Assembly (NCBI GenBank): GCA_009746045.1
Contig: RPFO01001598.1
Span: forward strand, 1,064,727-1,094,726
Source: Mesostigma viride
Lineage: Eukaryota; Streptophyta; Mesostigmatophyceae; Mesostigmatales; Mesostigmataceae
Direction of reading: 5' to 3'
Length of the DNA: 30,000 nucleotides
The notes below the pieces were generated by a model, which saw nothing but the letters and a program-made list of their open reading frames with translations, searched no databases and was not told where the DNA came from. The translations under genes were made by a program, and so were the position numbers. Numbering within the stretch: the stretch's first letter is position 1; each line of letters begins with the position of its first letter. This document shows, piece after piece, positions 1-12,116 of the stretch.

Positions 1-3000
1 AGAAGGACAAGCTGCATGAGGATCACGCCAACGCCAAGCTCATCGCAGGTACGGTACAAGAAGCGTGTTCCGCACTGGCCCGGTGCCGGATGCGTGTTGT
101 ATACTGGCAATGGTGCCCTACCGCTTCCCAAGGCAACGCCTAGGCTCCCAGTTTGCAAACGTATGGGCCTCGGCGATTGTCTTGTAAGATCTGTCTTGGA
201 CCAGCGACGTGGAGCTTGCTTTGAACGGGTGATCTGTATTGTGTCGACGCTGTCTGAAGGCGCACGGGTCCTGGTATGTGCACAATCAGTAGGGGCATTG
301 GTTTAGGGCGCACGGCAGCATGTCTAGTTGCATCGGAAGTTGTGTGCCTCGGGATTTTGTGGGGATGGTTTTCTGGCCTGCGTTGGTTGTCACATTGCTA
401 TACCGTGGGTTTTGTTTGTGACCATGGGTAGCGGAGCATGAAGTGAAAATGTTGCAGAAACAAGTTACCGTGGAAACGTTGCAGCAACAAGTTACCGAGT
501 AGCACAAAGGGATGTCCAGGGGGTGAAATAAACCCAAGTGTTGTGCCTGTCACCCCTGGGGTGATCCGATGGGAAGGCAGAGACGGGTGGGATAACGTGC
601 ACGAACGAAGCTGTCACATCCTCTCCGCATTCCTAGTATTTGCTTTCTTACCTTTGCGATTTACTTCCGCGCTAACCTTGGAATCGTACCCCTGGCTTGT
701 TTCTGGGTTCCTGGCACCCTGCCACCCCCTCACCGAAGCAGAGAGCATCAACGGCATGCCGTGGTTTGAGCACGTGGATGTGGCAGCTGTGGAGACAAAC
801 ATAGTAAGCGTGGGCAGCTCATTACCCTATTGTGTCAGTAGACAAACATAGTACACGTGGGCAGCTCATTACCCTGTGGTGTCAGTAGACAAACATAGTA
901 CGCGTGGGCAGCTCATTACCCTGAGGTGTCAGTCGACAAACAAAGTACGCGTGGGCAGCTCATTACCCTGTGGTGTCAGTAGACAAACAAAGTACGCGTG
1001 GGCAGCTCATTACCCTACAGTGTCAGTGCAGCATTGTCTATTCGGCGTATGCTGCTTGGATCAACCAATGTGTCTCAAATGTCATTTCCTTCATAAGTGT
1101 TAGCATGTCTGACGATGACTGCTCTGGAGTGTGACTTCCTTGTGTTTGGGAAGTTTTGGAATTGGCATTAGATAAATGGGGGGAAAGTGCTTCTGTGGCC
1201 GTAACAGATCAGCACCCTAGTAAAGTGAAATCCAGCCATGTTGTAAGGGGTTGTCTTGAGAAAGAGAGCCCACAAGATCAGCTCGTAGTAGAATAGGGAG
1301 CTCCTCTTGTTTATCCTATCCCACATCTGGCCCTCTTCACCCCCCTCAAACTCGGGCCTGACTGTTTCACATGGGCATCTTCTCTTCCAGCAGCACCTAT
1401 GCCTGGTTACTCTCTGGCTGTGACCTCGATTGCCACCCCGCACTCAAAACCAGGGCACACTGCAACCCACGTCACTACCCCCACCCCGGCTACCACACCT
1501 CACCATCTCATAGTGATTTGTCAGCAGGCCCACCTGCCTCGTGCAATGCCCGGCAAAGACTTTGGCAGGTGGCCTGTCGCGGGGTGGCTCCTATGGACTG
1601 AGGGCATGAGCTGCTAGCTCCTGATGAGCACGGTGTTTTTATTTTCGTGATGTCGTGGGGTGCAGGTCTACGTGGATGTGAAGGATCACCCAAAGCTGCC
1701 GGACGTTCAGGACATCGTCAGCGCGCTGGATGCCAGGGGTGTGCGGATATTGAAACTGGGACCCCGCAGGTACATGCAACGCACTTGGTGACCCTTGGCA
1801 GAGCTTGCTCTCTGCAGTTTTTGGTTTTGGCTCGCTTGGATGTATGGCCCTATGTGCTGGCGACAGTGGACAGCTGGGTAGTTTCGTGCGGTGCGTAAGT
1901 CGTCTTTGTGCGGTGTGTCCGTGGATTAAAAGCTGAGCATGACAGCGACAGCAAGTCCTGCCTCTGTGCTGCGTTCCAAGATGTCAGTGAGGGCCAATCG
2001 CCCCTGCTTATGCGTTTATGTAAAGCTTGTTGGTCTGTGATTCAACTTCGTTCTAAGACAAGCAGGTTGGGTTGCTCTGGGCATATGTGCCAGAGCTTTC
2101 CTATTATATACTGAGCAATGTCGGAAGGCTGCCCCTGTGAGGCTGCGGCTTCAAATCTGTCCTTGGGCAGCATTGTTACCCAGCGGTAAGGGGCTTTTTG
2201 ACTATGACAATCTTGGTGCTCTGTCGCTCCCTTTGCCGCATGCCGTGAGCAGCTTATGGGTTGTCACATACTTGCCAACTTGGCATGAAGCTGTGACACT
2301 GCCAAGTGGTGAGAAATCTATTTTTAAATATAAAAAAATATCGGTTCAGCCTTTGGGTACAGATAGGATGGGTGTGCAGTCGGGCAGGTGATTAGGGTGG
2401 GCATGCAGGTGGGGGCAGGAGCAAGGAGGAGTCAAAGGTGGGGAATAGGAACAACTTTGTGAAGCCGTGCTGCCTGCATGACTTAAAATTAGAGATGTGA
2501 TTATTTTTATTAAGTAATGCCACTTAGCACTGTGTTGGCTTCGCCGGCGATATACCGCTGTTGATATGGAGATTCCAAGCAATGCCGATGCAGCCTACTC
2601 GTAAGCTTCAAGCCGAAGGCTTCATTCCACTGGGATTCATTCACCGAGTGACGAATGCTTCCCACATGAACTGCTGGCGCTTCCCCTGTCTCTCTTTCCT
2701 GGACCAGAGTGAGGTTTGTGACGCACTACCAGACAAATCGAGCCCAGGTGGAGCGGGCCATGGCGATTCTGCAGGTATGTATGGGACTTGGTTCATCAAG
2801 GCTTTGGCAGCTAAACGAAAACCTAGTCTTCTACTGTGTTTGGTCATACGGAGCCTTTTTGTTGTGTGTTGTGTGTTGGTTCATTGTGTATCGAACCCTT
2901 ACTAAGCTAGTCCTGAAACGAGCCAGAACAGTCTGGGAAGTGACTAACTGTAAACTCGTAAGCATTGCCATCATAAACCAAGACCTGAATCCCCACAGCC

Positions 3001-4071
3001 CTCATGTGGCAAAGCCCTATTTGTAAGCTGCTCATGTGTGTCTTGGTAGGCTTGTTCCTTATTTGATTGGATTTGGTGTGGTGTTCCACAGTCATGTACT
3101 TGCTCAATTTACAATGCCAGCCCGTGTGCTGTTACTCGTGCTGTGGTGGTTGTGCGTTTTGCCCCATCAAGCGGTCATTCCCGCAGTTGCTGCCATCTCC
3201 CTTGAAAGCTACAGGGCCCACCTGGGTCGGATTCCCCAGGGGGCCGGGCCACTGCACGCATCCATGTAGGCGGGAGCGCATAGAGCGTGCTGGGAGCTCC
3301 AGAAAAATCTGTCATCTCTTTTTGCTGGTGAAGAACCTGTAGAATGTCTTTTTCCTGGTTTTGCTGAGTGCTCAACCATGCGCGGTCCTCGGCCCCCTAT
3401 CATGATGCCGCCAACGCATTTTCTGGTACAGCAGCTTTCTATCTGTCGCTCTCACTTCTATACCTTAGGTAGCTAGCAAGAACTTTTTTACTAATCCATC
3501 TGTATTCTTATCTGCACTTTCTGCGCCTTGATGCCCCCCCTATCCGGCCACGCAGGAGGTGATGGCAGAGAGAGCAGGGGAGCTCTGAAATATGTAAAAT
3601 ATCTCCCAACCGCAGAAAATGTAAGTATGGCAAGCATGTATGCCTATCAAGATAGTAGATAGCTCGTATCATCCAGATTTCTGGCCTGCGCTGGTTATCG
3701 CGTCGATAGTAGATAGCTTGCCATAACCCTCGCGCCTTCTCCCTAGTGCCTTTGTCCATGGCGGGCATTTGGTGAACCTGGAATCTTTGCATTGGTAACC
3801 TGCGTGGGCACGCTTGGCATAACCCAAAAGTATCTTCGAAAATGTGTCGCGGCTCGATGCCCCTGTACAGCAGTGCTACTTACATATCATGATGATGAGC
3901 TGGGCCCCCAGTCCCCCCCCACCCTGTTGTGGCCTCCTTGCTTGCGATTTCAGTGATTCAAGCAACACAGGGGGCCTTAGCTATTGACATTGGCCTCTAA
4001 GGCTTGTTATCCCTTTTCTGATGCCACTTCAGGAGGCTTTGCACCTCCTGTGCACAGAGTCAGGGTCTTGA
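1..4071 (+). CDS. L-threonine aldolase-like protein, C-terminal part (5' end outside the window)
   Basis: Five exons join in frame: A 1-48 (partial; codons from base 3, ends in phase 1), B 742-803 (phase 0), C 1666-1769 (phase 2), D 2708-2774 (phase 0), E 4033-4071 with TGA at 4069-4071. They encode about 105 C-terminal residues. Seen motifs: HEDHANAKLIA (exon A), AAVETNI joined to VYVDV (B/C), ARGVRILKLGPR (C) and RVRFVTHYQTNRAQVERAM (C/D). The order DHxNA, VxTNxV, GV...GPR, RxVTH is that of the small C-terminal domain of PLP-dependent threonine aldolases (beta-eliminating lyase family), which split threonine or allo-threonine into glycine and acetaldehyde. The arginine before VTH is expected to bind the substrate carboxylate. 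The PLP lysine must lie upstream of the window. Donors are GTACGG, GTAAGC, GTACAT and GTATGT; all acceptors are AG. Exon E (EALHLLCTESGS) is the least certain, chosen for phase and its pyrimidine-rich acceptor. Another beta-eliminating lyase subfamily is the main alternative. Confidence 0.82.
448..500 (+). repeat. 27-bp direct duplication in the first visible aldolase intron
   Basis: AATGTTGCAGAAACAAGTTA (from 448) recurs 27 bp later as AACGTTGCAGCAACAAGTTA (from 475), each followed by CCG. No coding sense seen. Confidence 0.75.
794..1027 (+). repeat. 47-bp tandem repeat x5 spanning the donor of aldolase exon B
   Basis: Units start with GACAAACAWA at 794, 841, 888, 935 and 982, exactly 47 bp apart. 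Unit 1 is coding for its first 10 bases (end of ETNI) and contains the real splice donor at 804. Units 2-5 lie in the intron and each repeat the exon end followed by GTAC. Copies differ at only a few positions, so the array is young. Confidence 0.95.
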
Positions 4072-4631
4072 ACCTATCAAGGTTTTAGCAAATCGAAGTT
4101 CGTTTCACACTCACATTCCCTGGATCTCCTCAGCTGATGGAAGATTAGATTACATAGTCTAGAGGGAGGAGCCCCAGAGTCCAGTGTTGTTGATGCCTAC
4201 CTTGTGCGGCCCGGGGCTACTCTGCCTTGCACCCTGAGCTACTTACGGCGGTAGCTACTTAAGCAATCCGGTGTGCAGAGAACATGGTGGAACAAAGAGA
4301 CGCATTACTAGTATTTGGGGGGGGGGGGCAAAAAGAGTTAAGTGACCCGGACCCCGGTGGTTGCTCTCACAAAGCGTTGTAGCATATTTGTTATGTACTA
4401 GTAGCTGGGTGGCATTTTCTTTTCCCCCGGATCGTGCACAGAAGTCATGATGATGCCAGGAATTCGATTGTTCATGTATCTTTGCTTACTTTGTTGTCAT
4501 GTGCCAGTATGTTTTCAGATCGTGCTCCCGGATTGGTGGACGAGTGGAGGAGCTGCCAGCAGTGTCAACGAGCGAGCATGCGGAAAGGCAGCATAACCAG
4601 TAAATCACGGTGACTGTCAAGCGCTCTTGGG

Positions 4632-4636
4632 TGTAA
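4632..4636 (+). promoter_or_regulatory. Candidate poly(A) signal TGTAA of the aldolase gene
   Basis: TGTAA about 560 bp after the stop. TGTAA is the usual near-upstream element in chlorophyte algae. The pentamer is short and will occur by chance, so this is only a candidate. Confidence 0.3.
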
Positions 4637-4895
4637 TGATTTTTTTGTGCCCAATGAAGGCTCCAGTGTTCAACTGCCTTATCTGGAAGGTGAGTGGACA
4701 GAGAGCCAGTTTCCCCAGTAGCTCTCCAACCAGAATTGGGTCATCTGACCAGAGCAGCTGTGTTCGTCAACCCTGCTATGCCACCACCTTGCGTTCAGTC
4801 TGTAGCACCGATGGATTCTCTCATTATGCCACCCGCTGCACCCATTTGGGCACACAAGGGTGCCAAAGGAGGCAAAATCTATTGTTTATATTCAG

Positions 4896-4978
4896 TAAGT
4901 ACTTGCGTGCCATGCGCGAGGGCCTGTCACAGAGTACTTTGCTAATCTCATTCAATAACACAGAACTTCAAAACAAAG
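4896..4978 (+). repeat. Dispersed ~85-bp repeat, copy 1
   Basis: The stretch from AAGTACTTGCGTGCCATGCG through GAGTACTTTGCTAATCTCAT resembles 6311-6396 with scattered substitutions and small indels. It is outside any exon. Origin unknown; it could be the end of a non-autonomous transposon. Confidence 0.65.
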
Positions 4979-5601
4979 ATTGTCTGTATCATGCCCCAAT
5001 CCTAGCTGCATTAGATGTAAATATATGTGATATTAAAGTATATGTGATATTAACATATCTCTTCATGGCCATCGGTGGGTGAAAAGTATTTAGGATGGCT
5101 CTGTAGATTTGTGACCACGCCCTCTTTCTTCTTTTCTGATCCTGTCTGCTCCTTACTGTCCAGTGTCGCCAAGTCCCCCCCTGTGACACAGGTTCTTGGG
5201 CACAGGCTCTGGGCAGTTATATCTTAGTAGTACCTCTGTTTGGAAGTTGCCTTGTTTGATTGCCATCGACCCTGCGTCTGGTTGGATAGGCTATAGCAAG
5301 TTTACCCTGGAGCTAGGCCTACTTGGTCTAACCTCCCCCAGCCCACGTGTTCTCCTTCCTCCTCTGCCAACCCCTGTCTGCCATCCTTGCAGGCCCTCCC
5401 CCAATGCTCATTCTAGCTTCAACCAATTTGATCCGACTGCACTTCGTTCATTCTGACACGCGTCTATTGGGAGAGTCACACTGATGAGACTGGTACAAAC
5501 TGTTGAATAGCTAGGTATTTTCTGGCTTCCATACCTGAAATTGATCATGCATGCATGAAAAAACTAAAATTAAGCCTTCTGATCACAATAGGCCACAGAA
5601 C

Positions 5602-5606
5602 TTACA
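5602..5606 (-). promoter_or_regulatory. Candidate poly(A) signal TGTAA of the THYN1-like gene
   Basis: TTACA on the plus strand reads TGTAA on the gene strand, about 260 bp after the TAA stop. Candidate only, by analogy with chlorophyte 3' ends. Confidence 0.3.
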
Positions 5607-5866
5607 AACATGCATTGCATGTACACGAAATCTGGATGTTTTTCAGTCATGAATGCATGCAGCTGAAGTGATAGAACGTGTACAGTAGCAGCAGAGTTGA
5701 TGGACAAGCTGCATGGGCTACGTTTCGTCATAAATTATGCATGTGCGACTGCGTGCACGTCATCACATGCACCAACTGTCACAAATAGAAGGATCAACAG
5801 AATCAACAGCGCGCTCGATCGGACATACTGTGAACGTGCGCAAAATTTATAAACAATATTATAAAT

Positions 5867-8800
5867 TTATGTTTCAAGTGATAACACAAAGTCCCACTCT
5901 GCTGGTTTCACTGGCTGCACGGAGAGCCTGGACGACGTCAGCAGGGCCATCGTCGCTAAAGGCCCTGATTTGTGTTTCTTCAACTCCTCCAGTGGGATGA
6001 AGCGTTTGAGCTCACGAACAGCTTTAACGTCCACCTGCGTCCATGTCGAAGAAATATATTCAATGACTGGAATCCCATGAGTTTCTAAAATAGTAACTCT
6101 TCACTGCACGCATACGTGCAAGATTATGAGCATGACATGGAGCCAGGCAAAGAAACATCCAGTTCATGGAAAGGAACTACACGATGCGGTGGAAGTCAAG
6201 AGTGCACTTCAGCATGAGTTGATCTGGCCAACCGTAAATTGACATGCCACTGCAAGAAAGACCACATGCAGGGTATCATAGTGGATACACAATAATACTA
6301 TATTTAGAGGTTAGTACTTGCATGTCATGCGCATGGGCATGCCACGGAGTACTATGCTAATCTCATTAGAAAATAATGACACGAAAGTTACAAATATATG
6401 TTTAGAACGAGCAATAGACAAAAGTTTTCCGATGACACAGCGTCGCTGGCGTACCATGAACCACGTTGGCTTTTCCGGGTCGCTCTTTGGATGGTAGTGA
6501 GGGTCTTTCGGGTCCCAGGCGGTGTGGTCTGGGTAGGCCTCCTTCACCACCTGCGGACCATGAAGCACGCACACAGGCCCAGGACCAGGCAGGTTGTGTG
6601 CGGCGGGGGACACACTGTTATCACGACGGAGCAGCTTCTTCCCGGTTCGCCCCCTGCTGGAGCCCCCGTCATAAGGCCATTATCATTAACCAAGCAGCAC
6701 CAAACGATTGAGACTGGACACTGGTAAGTTTGGGCAAGTCTGGGCCTTTGGTGGGCGATGAAACGGAAGGACAGGTGGGTTGGGGCTGTTCAGTGGGCGG
6801 GCGGAGGGGGGCTGGCCCAACATTATTATTCAGAACAGGGGCAGCCTTTAAACAGAACAAACAAAGGAGGCAAGAATCACGCATCAGGTCAGGATCGAAT
6901 GAGAAATGAGTGAAGATAAAAGCATGCCTTGCAGGTCACCGTGCCTTTAGCAAGACAGACTTCAGAAAGTTGCAAAGAAAGTAACTTTTCTTTTTAGAAT
7001 GAGCAAGCATCCATGAACTGGTCAGAGTTAAGTACCTCTGGACCTGGCTTGGGCGCAAAAGGGGTATACTGCGTCGACCACGAAATTACGTGGGCGTAAC
7101 TACGCGTCCCCTTAGCTGGGCATAGTGTGAAGATTATGAGGGTGCAGGTGCCCTGGTGCACCTAGAGCAAGGGCCGCTTACATTCCCACCCTTGCAGGAA
7201 GTAGCCCAGAATGTATTAAAAGCCATATGCCCCTTCTCAGGGATATGTGCTACATGATCTCCCAACGGAGGCATGTTGTAATTTAATTTAATTTAATTTA
7301 ACTACGCGTCTCAGGGATATGTGTTACAATTAAGTACACGTGTTTGGCGTCAGGCTTTACGTTGCAAAAAATGGCACGTAATGCCGTTCAGTACGTTGCC
7401 CCATTACATTAAGTTACTAATTTACGTTACGCGTAAATACGTAACGTAGAGTGGATGTAACGTAGCCAGCTTGGGAATGCGGCAGATAATTGCCAGGTGA
7501 AGTGGCTCTAGTGAGCTTTTGTACTCCTAATTGCGCCGCATGCGCTGCGCCGGCGTGCGGGCGCCATGTAGTGCACAAACATCACTGTCTAATTTTTGCC
7601 ATGGACATGGTGAAAAACAGTTGAAACATCTTTCAGCTTTCGTGCATAATTATGTACTTACATTGCCCAGGTTACGTCTTTACGTTATGCCTTACATTAT
7701 GCTGCGCGCACAGCCAGTCATGCCTACAGTATGTTCTACGTCACCCATTTTGCCTGCTGCATGTTTACATGACTTCAACTCCTGGACCTCATTTACGCCC
7801 ACCCCTGCTCTCGAATCCCGCTGGCGCATACTCATGCCCCATCTCCAAACCCTAACATCATGTCAGTTGCTTACATAGCCAGGCAAGCGCCGAGTAAGAC
7901 TATCCCCAATCAGGCAAACCGTGGGACATGCCCCATCATAATTAGCCACTCAATTCAGGGCAGGAAGGACAAGCTGGCAGCCTGGCGCGTTCTGTTGTGG
8001 TTTATTGATTAAGCAGCTGCTGAAGCCATCACCACTCCTCCAAACGTACCTCGACGATGCCGACGATTCCAGGGGTCTTGCAGTTCGAGTGGTAGAAGAA
8101 GGCCTGCATATATGTGGCAACAAGGCCAGGGGTAAGCAGCAGGCAGGCGTGTATGAAGGGGCAGTTCTTGTGGAAAGTTTTCTTCTTCAAAACCGTCTTG
8201 TGTTTGCGCCTCAGGGGCGTGCATTGCATCATCCGCTACAGTTTTGGGAGAGCAGCTACATGGTGCGATCGGTTGAGAGAGCGAGAGATGCCATGAGCCT
8301 TGAGCGGAGAGGGAGAGGGAGAGCGAGGGAACGGCACTAGGCAGCAGCAACGGCCAAGGATGGCTTTGGCAAAGGGATCGCAAGGGCGGCCAAGGTGTCT
8401 GCACGTGATGGACAGGTAGAGGTGGAAAGTAGGCCACAAGTGTTGGGGGGGCGTGGGGCAGGCGAATGGAAAGAGCGACGAGTCTACTCAACAGGCAATG
8501 CAAGGCACTGCCAGCCCTGCGAAGGCGTAGGATGGGGGTGAATGGCACTGAGACAGGCAGACTAGCAGGGAAGCTAGCAGGCCTCTGCTACAGCATGCAG
8601 CCATCAGCATCGCCTAGCAATCAGCAGCCGTATGGAGCCATCAGCAACTGCTGGCAAAATTGAGCCATCAGCAAGATGCTTATCACAGATGTAGATTTAC
8701 TATTATTTTTTGTGTTGAACCAAACAGGTGCAGCTTCGCTAGGGCGCAAAGCACTGCGTATCGGTACCTCAAGGGCTAAACTGAACCCAAGGTACTCAAG

Positions 8801-11460
8801 TGTGCAAACTTACATGGTCGCCCACCGCCATGTCTTTCATAACATTGCGGGCCTGCCGCGGCACGTTATTCGACACCAGGCGGGAATGGGATCACCGCGA
8901 GGAGTATATGTGGGTGCACGAGCCAGGTGTCGCACCACAGACATGCCCAACAGCATGCAGCACGCACAAAATGGCGTTATATTGCAGGTCAAGGGATCCA
9001 ACAAGCGGGCAGGCCAATGTGCACGTGTCAATAACCAGAGATGACCACTGCAGTTTTCCGTGCGTAGCCTTCCCGTAGGTGACACTAAAGCCATGCAGGG
9101 TACTGCAGATGGCAACACCGGCTACCTGGCGTAGGGGAACAATTGGCTGTGGTCAATGAGCAGAGTGCAGCCGGCATCAACACCAAACATGGACATTAAA
9201 CAGCTTGCTCGCTGTCCATTGCAAAGAAAGGCAGTCCCTCTTTACCCATCGACCCTCCCTGGTATCGTGCATTTGTCGACTCTGTCCGCTTGCCCCGATC
9301 CATCGATTCAGTGTATCAGCGGCCCAGGCCGGTTGCAGCTGCCAGTACCCACTTCCTGTTGCCGGCTTGGTGGTGGACCCCAGGTGGTCTGTACCCATTT
9401 AAATTAATCAATCTTATTCATTAATTGGTTAATATCAGCATCCCATGGACCATAACATTGGCTGAATGTGGTCACAAATGAGAATCCCATGAACCGTAAC
9501 AGGGCAGTTTGTTCTGTCACCGTGTTTTGCGCCTGAAGAAACAAGACAAAAATCCAGCCTCCAGGCTGCCCCCAAACTGCAGAAAGAGCCTGATAACAGT
9601 GCCTAATGAGCCTACGGGACGCAGTCACGTGCATATGAATTAATTAAATGATTAACTAATGAATTAACTAATTAATCAATGGATCAATGAGCCTACATCA
9701 GCCCTATAAGGGTTTACAAGAGCTTAATAACAGTTTACAAGAGCTTATTCTCCATGGCTCCTTCAAACAACACAGATGGCAGGACATCCCAGTCTCGGGA
9801 GTATTATTACAACAAGAAGCCACGCATGAACTAAAGAAGTAGTACCGCACAGTCTGTAGGTAACATTTAAAAAAGCCGAAAAGGCCATGCCTGCCTGTGA
9901 TAGAGCTAGTATTTTAATGCAAATATGACAACTGTAGCACGTAGCACCGCTATAATGACTTGCAGCCAAGTGTCCACGCCTGGTCGCCTGTGCCTCACCT
10001 GGTAGTTCCGGACGCCATCCCACGCGCTGGTGGCATTAGGGAGCGCGCAGAGGTCGTTGTATGAGAACTGTAGCAGCCGCAGAAAAGTGGGTTCGCCGAT
10101 GACGCAAGCGGGCATGGAGCACGAAGCTATGGTGCATGACAACGCAGCATGAGTCAACATGCCTTACAAATCACGATGATACGTCCAAGTGACGCGGACA
10201 TGAACTATTGGGCAACCACTCCTGACTTCACAACAAGAAACAAGGCCACAGTGCCGTCATCGATGCATCCATATGTGTACCTGACCTTGGCAATCACCAA
10301 AGCACTCAGCCCAGTCCATGAACCGTCATCCCTAGGCTACTGATGACACCAACGTTGGCCTTGGGTATGGATGAAGCAGTACATGTAGGCAGCCAATTGC
10401 AGTCGAGGTGGCAATGCCAGGGATGTTTAGGGTTGCCAGGCATATATTGCTATGGCAGCTTTGCGACCCGCAAGGTTGGGGACGAGAGCCGAAGTGGGAA
10501 AAGGGAAGCGTATTGAGAGGAAAAGAGAAGCATTGAATGTCGTGCACCAATGCGAGCAGTGCACTCAGCTACGGGGTCAGGCCGAGTGGCGCGCTAACAA
10601 GCTGTGCTGTAGTTGTGCTGCCACTGGGTCACCACCAGGTTAAAAGGCCATACGAACAAAAAAACAAAATAAAACTCCTATTTGAAACAGTGCATGGTAG
10701 CAGCACTGAAATTGGAGCAGACAGTTTAAAGCCCTCACCACCCAAGATGTCAAGACCGAGCACCACTGTCAATATAACTTTGAAGTATGCGTTAACACAC
10801 TAGCAAACAGAAACATTTATCCCGCAACAGAGGTACAATTAGAATGTCACTAATGCAATTCAGAAACAAGGTTTAGAAAGCCAGAGGCGATAGGAAAACT
10901 TCAATAGATTTTAGGCAGAAGGCCTTGGGAGTTATTGCAGCCAAAATTGGCATGTAACATCTACAGGAGAGTTTTATGAAGATACTACTATCAAATGGCA
11001 TCACGGCGTCTCTACTTTCTGTACATGGTTATGAATGACGCAGTAATCTGAACCAACAGCCATGCTAGCACGGCCTTCTGGTACAATGTCCCTGGCACTA
11101 CAACTGTACCTGGGCGTCCTACGGAGAGATAACGCCGTATCTGTACGCTTACCTTCTTTTCAACACCGTTCTCGAGGCGACTCTCCGGCTCGCTCTTCAT
11201 CAGGTAGAATCGGCGCTGTGCCGGGGGTACGAGTGTTTGGAACACAACCATGAAAATTTGACAAGGATAGTCAAGCGTCCTTAATGTCGAAGGCTTCAAT
11301 CCCTGATCGAATCCCAGGAACAGCTTTCGTGGCATCTTGGTGGCCGCCCTACCTCCCTCGCATTCTTTGGCTCAGGACTCTCGGCATTTGCCTTGGCAGC
11401 CTTCGTAACGACTTCTTCCTGCACCATAGCGGCTGGTTTTCGTTTAAGCTTTGGAGCCAT
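5867..11460 (-). CDS. THYN1: THYN1-like EVE-domain protein, 198 aa, seven exons
   Basis: Exons in transcript order: 11460-11353, 11215-11153, 10067-9999, 8852-8814, 8103-8050, 6550-6455 and 6034-5867 (TAA stop). All six introns are phase 0 with GT-AG ends; the donors GTAAGC, GTGAGG, GTAAGT and GTACGT are strong. The protein has a basic N-tail (MAPKLKRKP, a likely nuclear signal) and then a full EVE domain (PUA superfamily): YLMKSEPESRLENGV (residues 40-54), FSYNDL (58-63), AWDGVRNYQARN (72-83), AFFYHSNCKTPGIVGI (94-109), VVKEAYPDHTAWDP (112-125), VDVKAVRELKRFIPLEELK (144-162) and WDFVLSLE near the end. This matches THYN1/Thy28 block for block; human THYN1 is slightly longer, mainly at the N-terminus. 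EVE domains bind modified bases in nucleic acids, and mouse THYN1 was reported as a 5-hydroxymethylcytosine-binding protein. An in-frame ATG at 11505 would add 15 residues; 11460 is preferred because the basic tail starts there. Confidence 0.95.
6311..6396 (+). repeat. Dispersed ~85-bp repeat, copy 2 (last THYN1-like intron)
   Basis: TTAGTACTTGCATGTCATGC through GAGTACTATGCTAATCTCAT matches 4896-4978 in the same orientation. It lies in the intron before the last THYN1-like exon. Confidence 0.65.
7208..7330 (+). repeat. Mobile-element fragment with AATTT tract and repeated CTCAGGGATATG motif
   Basis: CATATGCCCCTTCTCAGGGA near 7226 recurs at about 27973 beside the reverse-transcriptase remnant. 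CTCAGGGATATGTGYTACA occurs twice here (about 7239 and 7311). Between them is an (AATTT)n tract at about 7280-7300. It looks like the end of a transposable element inside a THYN1-like intron. Boundaries are uncertain. Confidence 0.5.
7330..7465. repeat. ACGT-rich palindromic patch in a THYN1-like intron
   Basis: Many short ACGTTAC/GTAACGT elements. The clearest is a 9-bp inverted repeat, TACGTTACG at 7423-7431 and CGTAACGTA at 7440-7448, with an 8-nt loop. No coding potential seen. Confidence 0.5.
9621..9680 (-). repeat. Fragment of the ATTA/CACGTGAC dispersed repeat (THYN1-like intron)
   Basis: On the minus strand an ATTAATTA-rich tract is followed by CACGTGACTGCGTC, the order seen in the copy at 25645. 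This places the family inside a gene as well as in the right flank. Confidence 0.55.
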
Positions 11461-12043
11461 ATTATAAAGGGGCGTGAGAATTAACCTAGCCACGTTGGTG
11501 CGCACTTAATTTTTTTATGCAATTCCTTTGCCCTTCACACAATACTCCACAACGTATGCTCTGCTTGTGGTTGTGATGAACCACTCTATAAGAATCCGAT
11601 TGCCCAAGAAAGGGAGAGCGCGGGCCTATGCAGGCTCCTCTCGAGAGAACAAGAGATTCTAAAGTGGGGGTGATGAAGGTCAACCTATTATAAATGTAAC
11701 GTATGAAAGGTGATATTTGTAAGGCATTGGCGACAGAGGTTCAGGATAAACATGTCATTCGCGATGGCTTCGATTCTCCAGAATGATGGAGATTGGAGAA
11801 TGGGGGTACGAGCCCACATACATAAGGCGGGCCAGGGCGTTGGCAATACTTCAACTGCCTGGTGCTGCGGTTTGCAGATGGCAATTCCCGCCTGTTGCAG
11901 CGACGGATTAGCGCAGGTGGCAGGTGGCAGCGAATGCATGGGCCTATTTCTTGACAGATGAGCGTAGCAACTACTACAGTGTAGCGAGCAGCCAAGCAAT
12001 TGCGTGCTTAGGCCTGGCTTAGGGTACGGTTTGCCATTTTCCG

Positions 12044-12055
12044 TTTGGCGGGAAA
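12044..12055 (+). promoter_or_regulatory. E2F/DP-type binding site upstream of POLK
   Basis: TTTGGCGGGAAA is a full match to the classical E2F consensus, 363 bp upstream of the POLK start. E2F/DP controls S-phase and DNA-replication or repair genes in plants and algae. The CGTTTGCGGTATT pair just downstream may be additional sites. Confidence 0.55.
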
Positions 12056-12073
12056 GGCATCGCGGGAGATCTG

Positions 12074-12116
12074 CGTTTGCGGTATTCCGCTAGGTATTTA
12101 ATTCGTTTGCGGTATT
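12074..12116 (+). promoter_or_regulatory. Direct repeat CGTTTGCGGTATT x2 in the POLK upstream region
   Basis: The same 13 bases occur at 12074-12086 and 12104-12116, each followed within about 20 bp by TATTTAATT or TTTAATTAG. The spacing of 30 bp is about three helical turns, as expected for paired factor sites. Function is not known. Confidence 0.4.

Larger units (their letters stand above)
4072..5866. other. Intergenic spacer between two convergent genes
   Basis: It lies between the aldolase stop and the stop of the minus-strand THYN1-like gene. I find no exon with family similarity here. It holds a poly-G run near 4318, candidate poly(A) signals for both genes, and one copy (4896-4978) of a dispersed repeat also present at 6311-6396. 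AT content rises toward 5866. Confidence 0.6.

Noticed and set aside
2775-3026. Read-through of aldolase exon D into the following frame
   Set aside because: Family similarity stops exactly at a strong donor GTATGT, and the continuation has no aldolase character.
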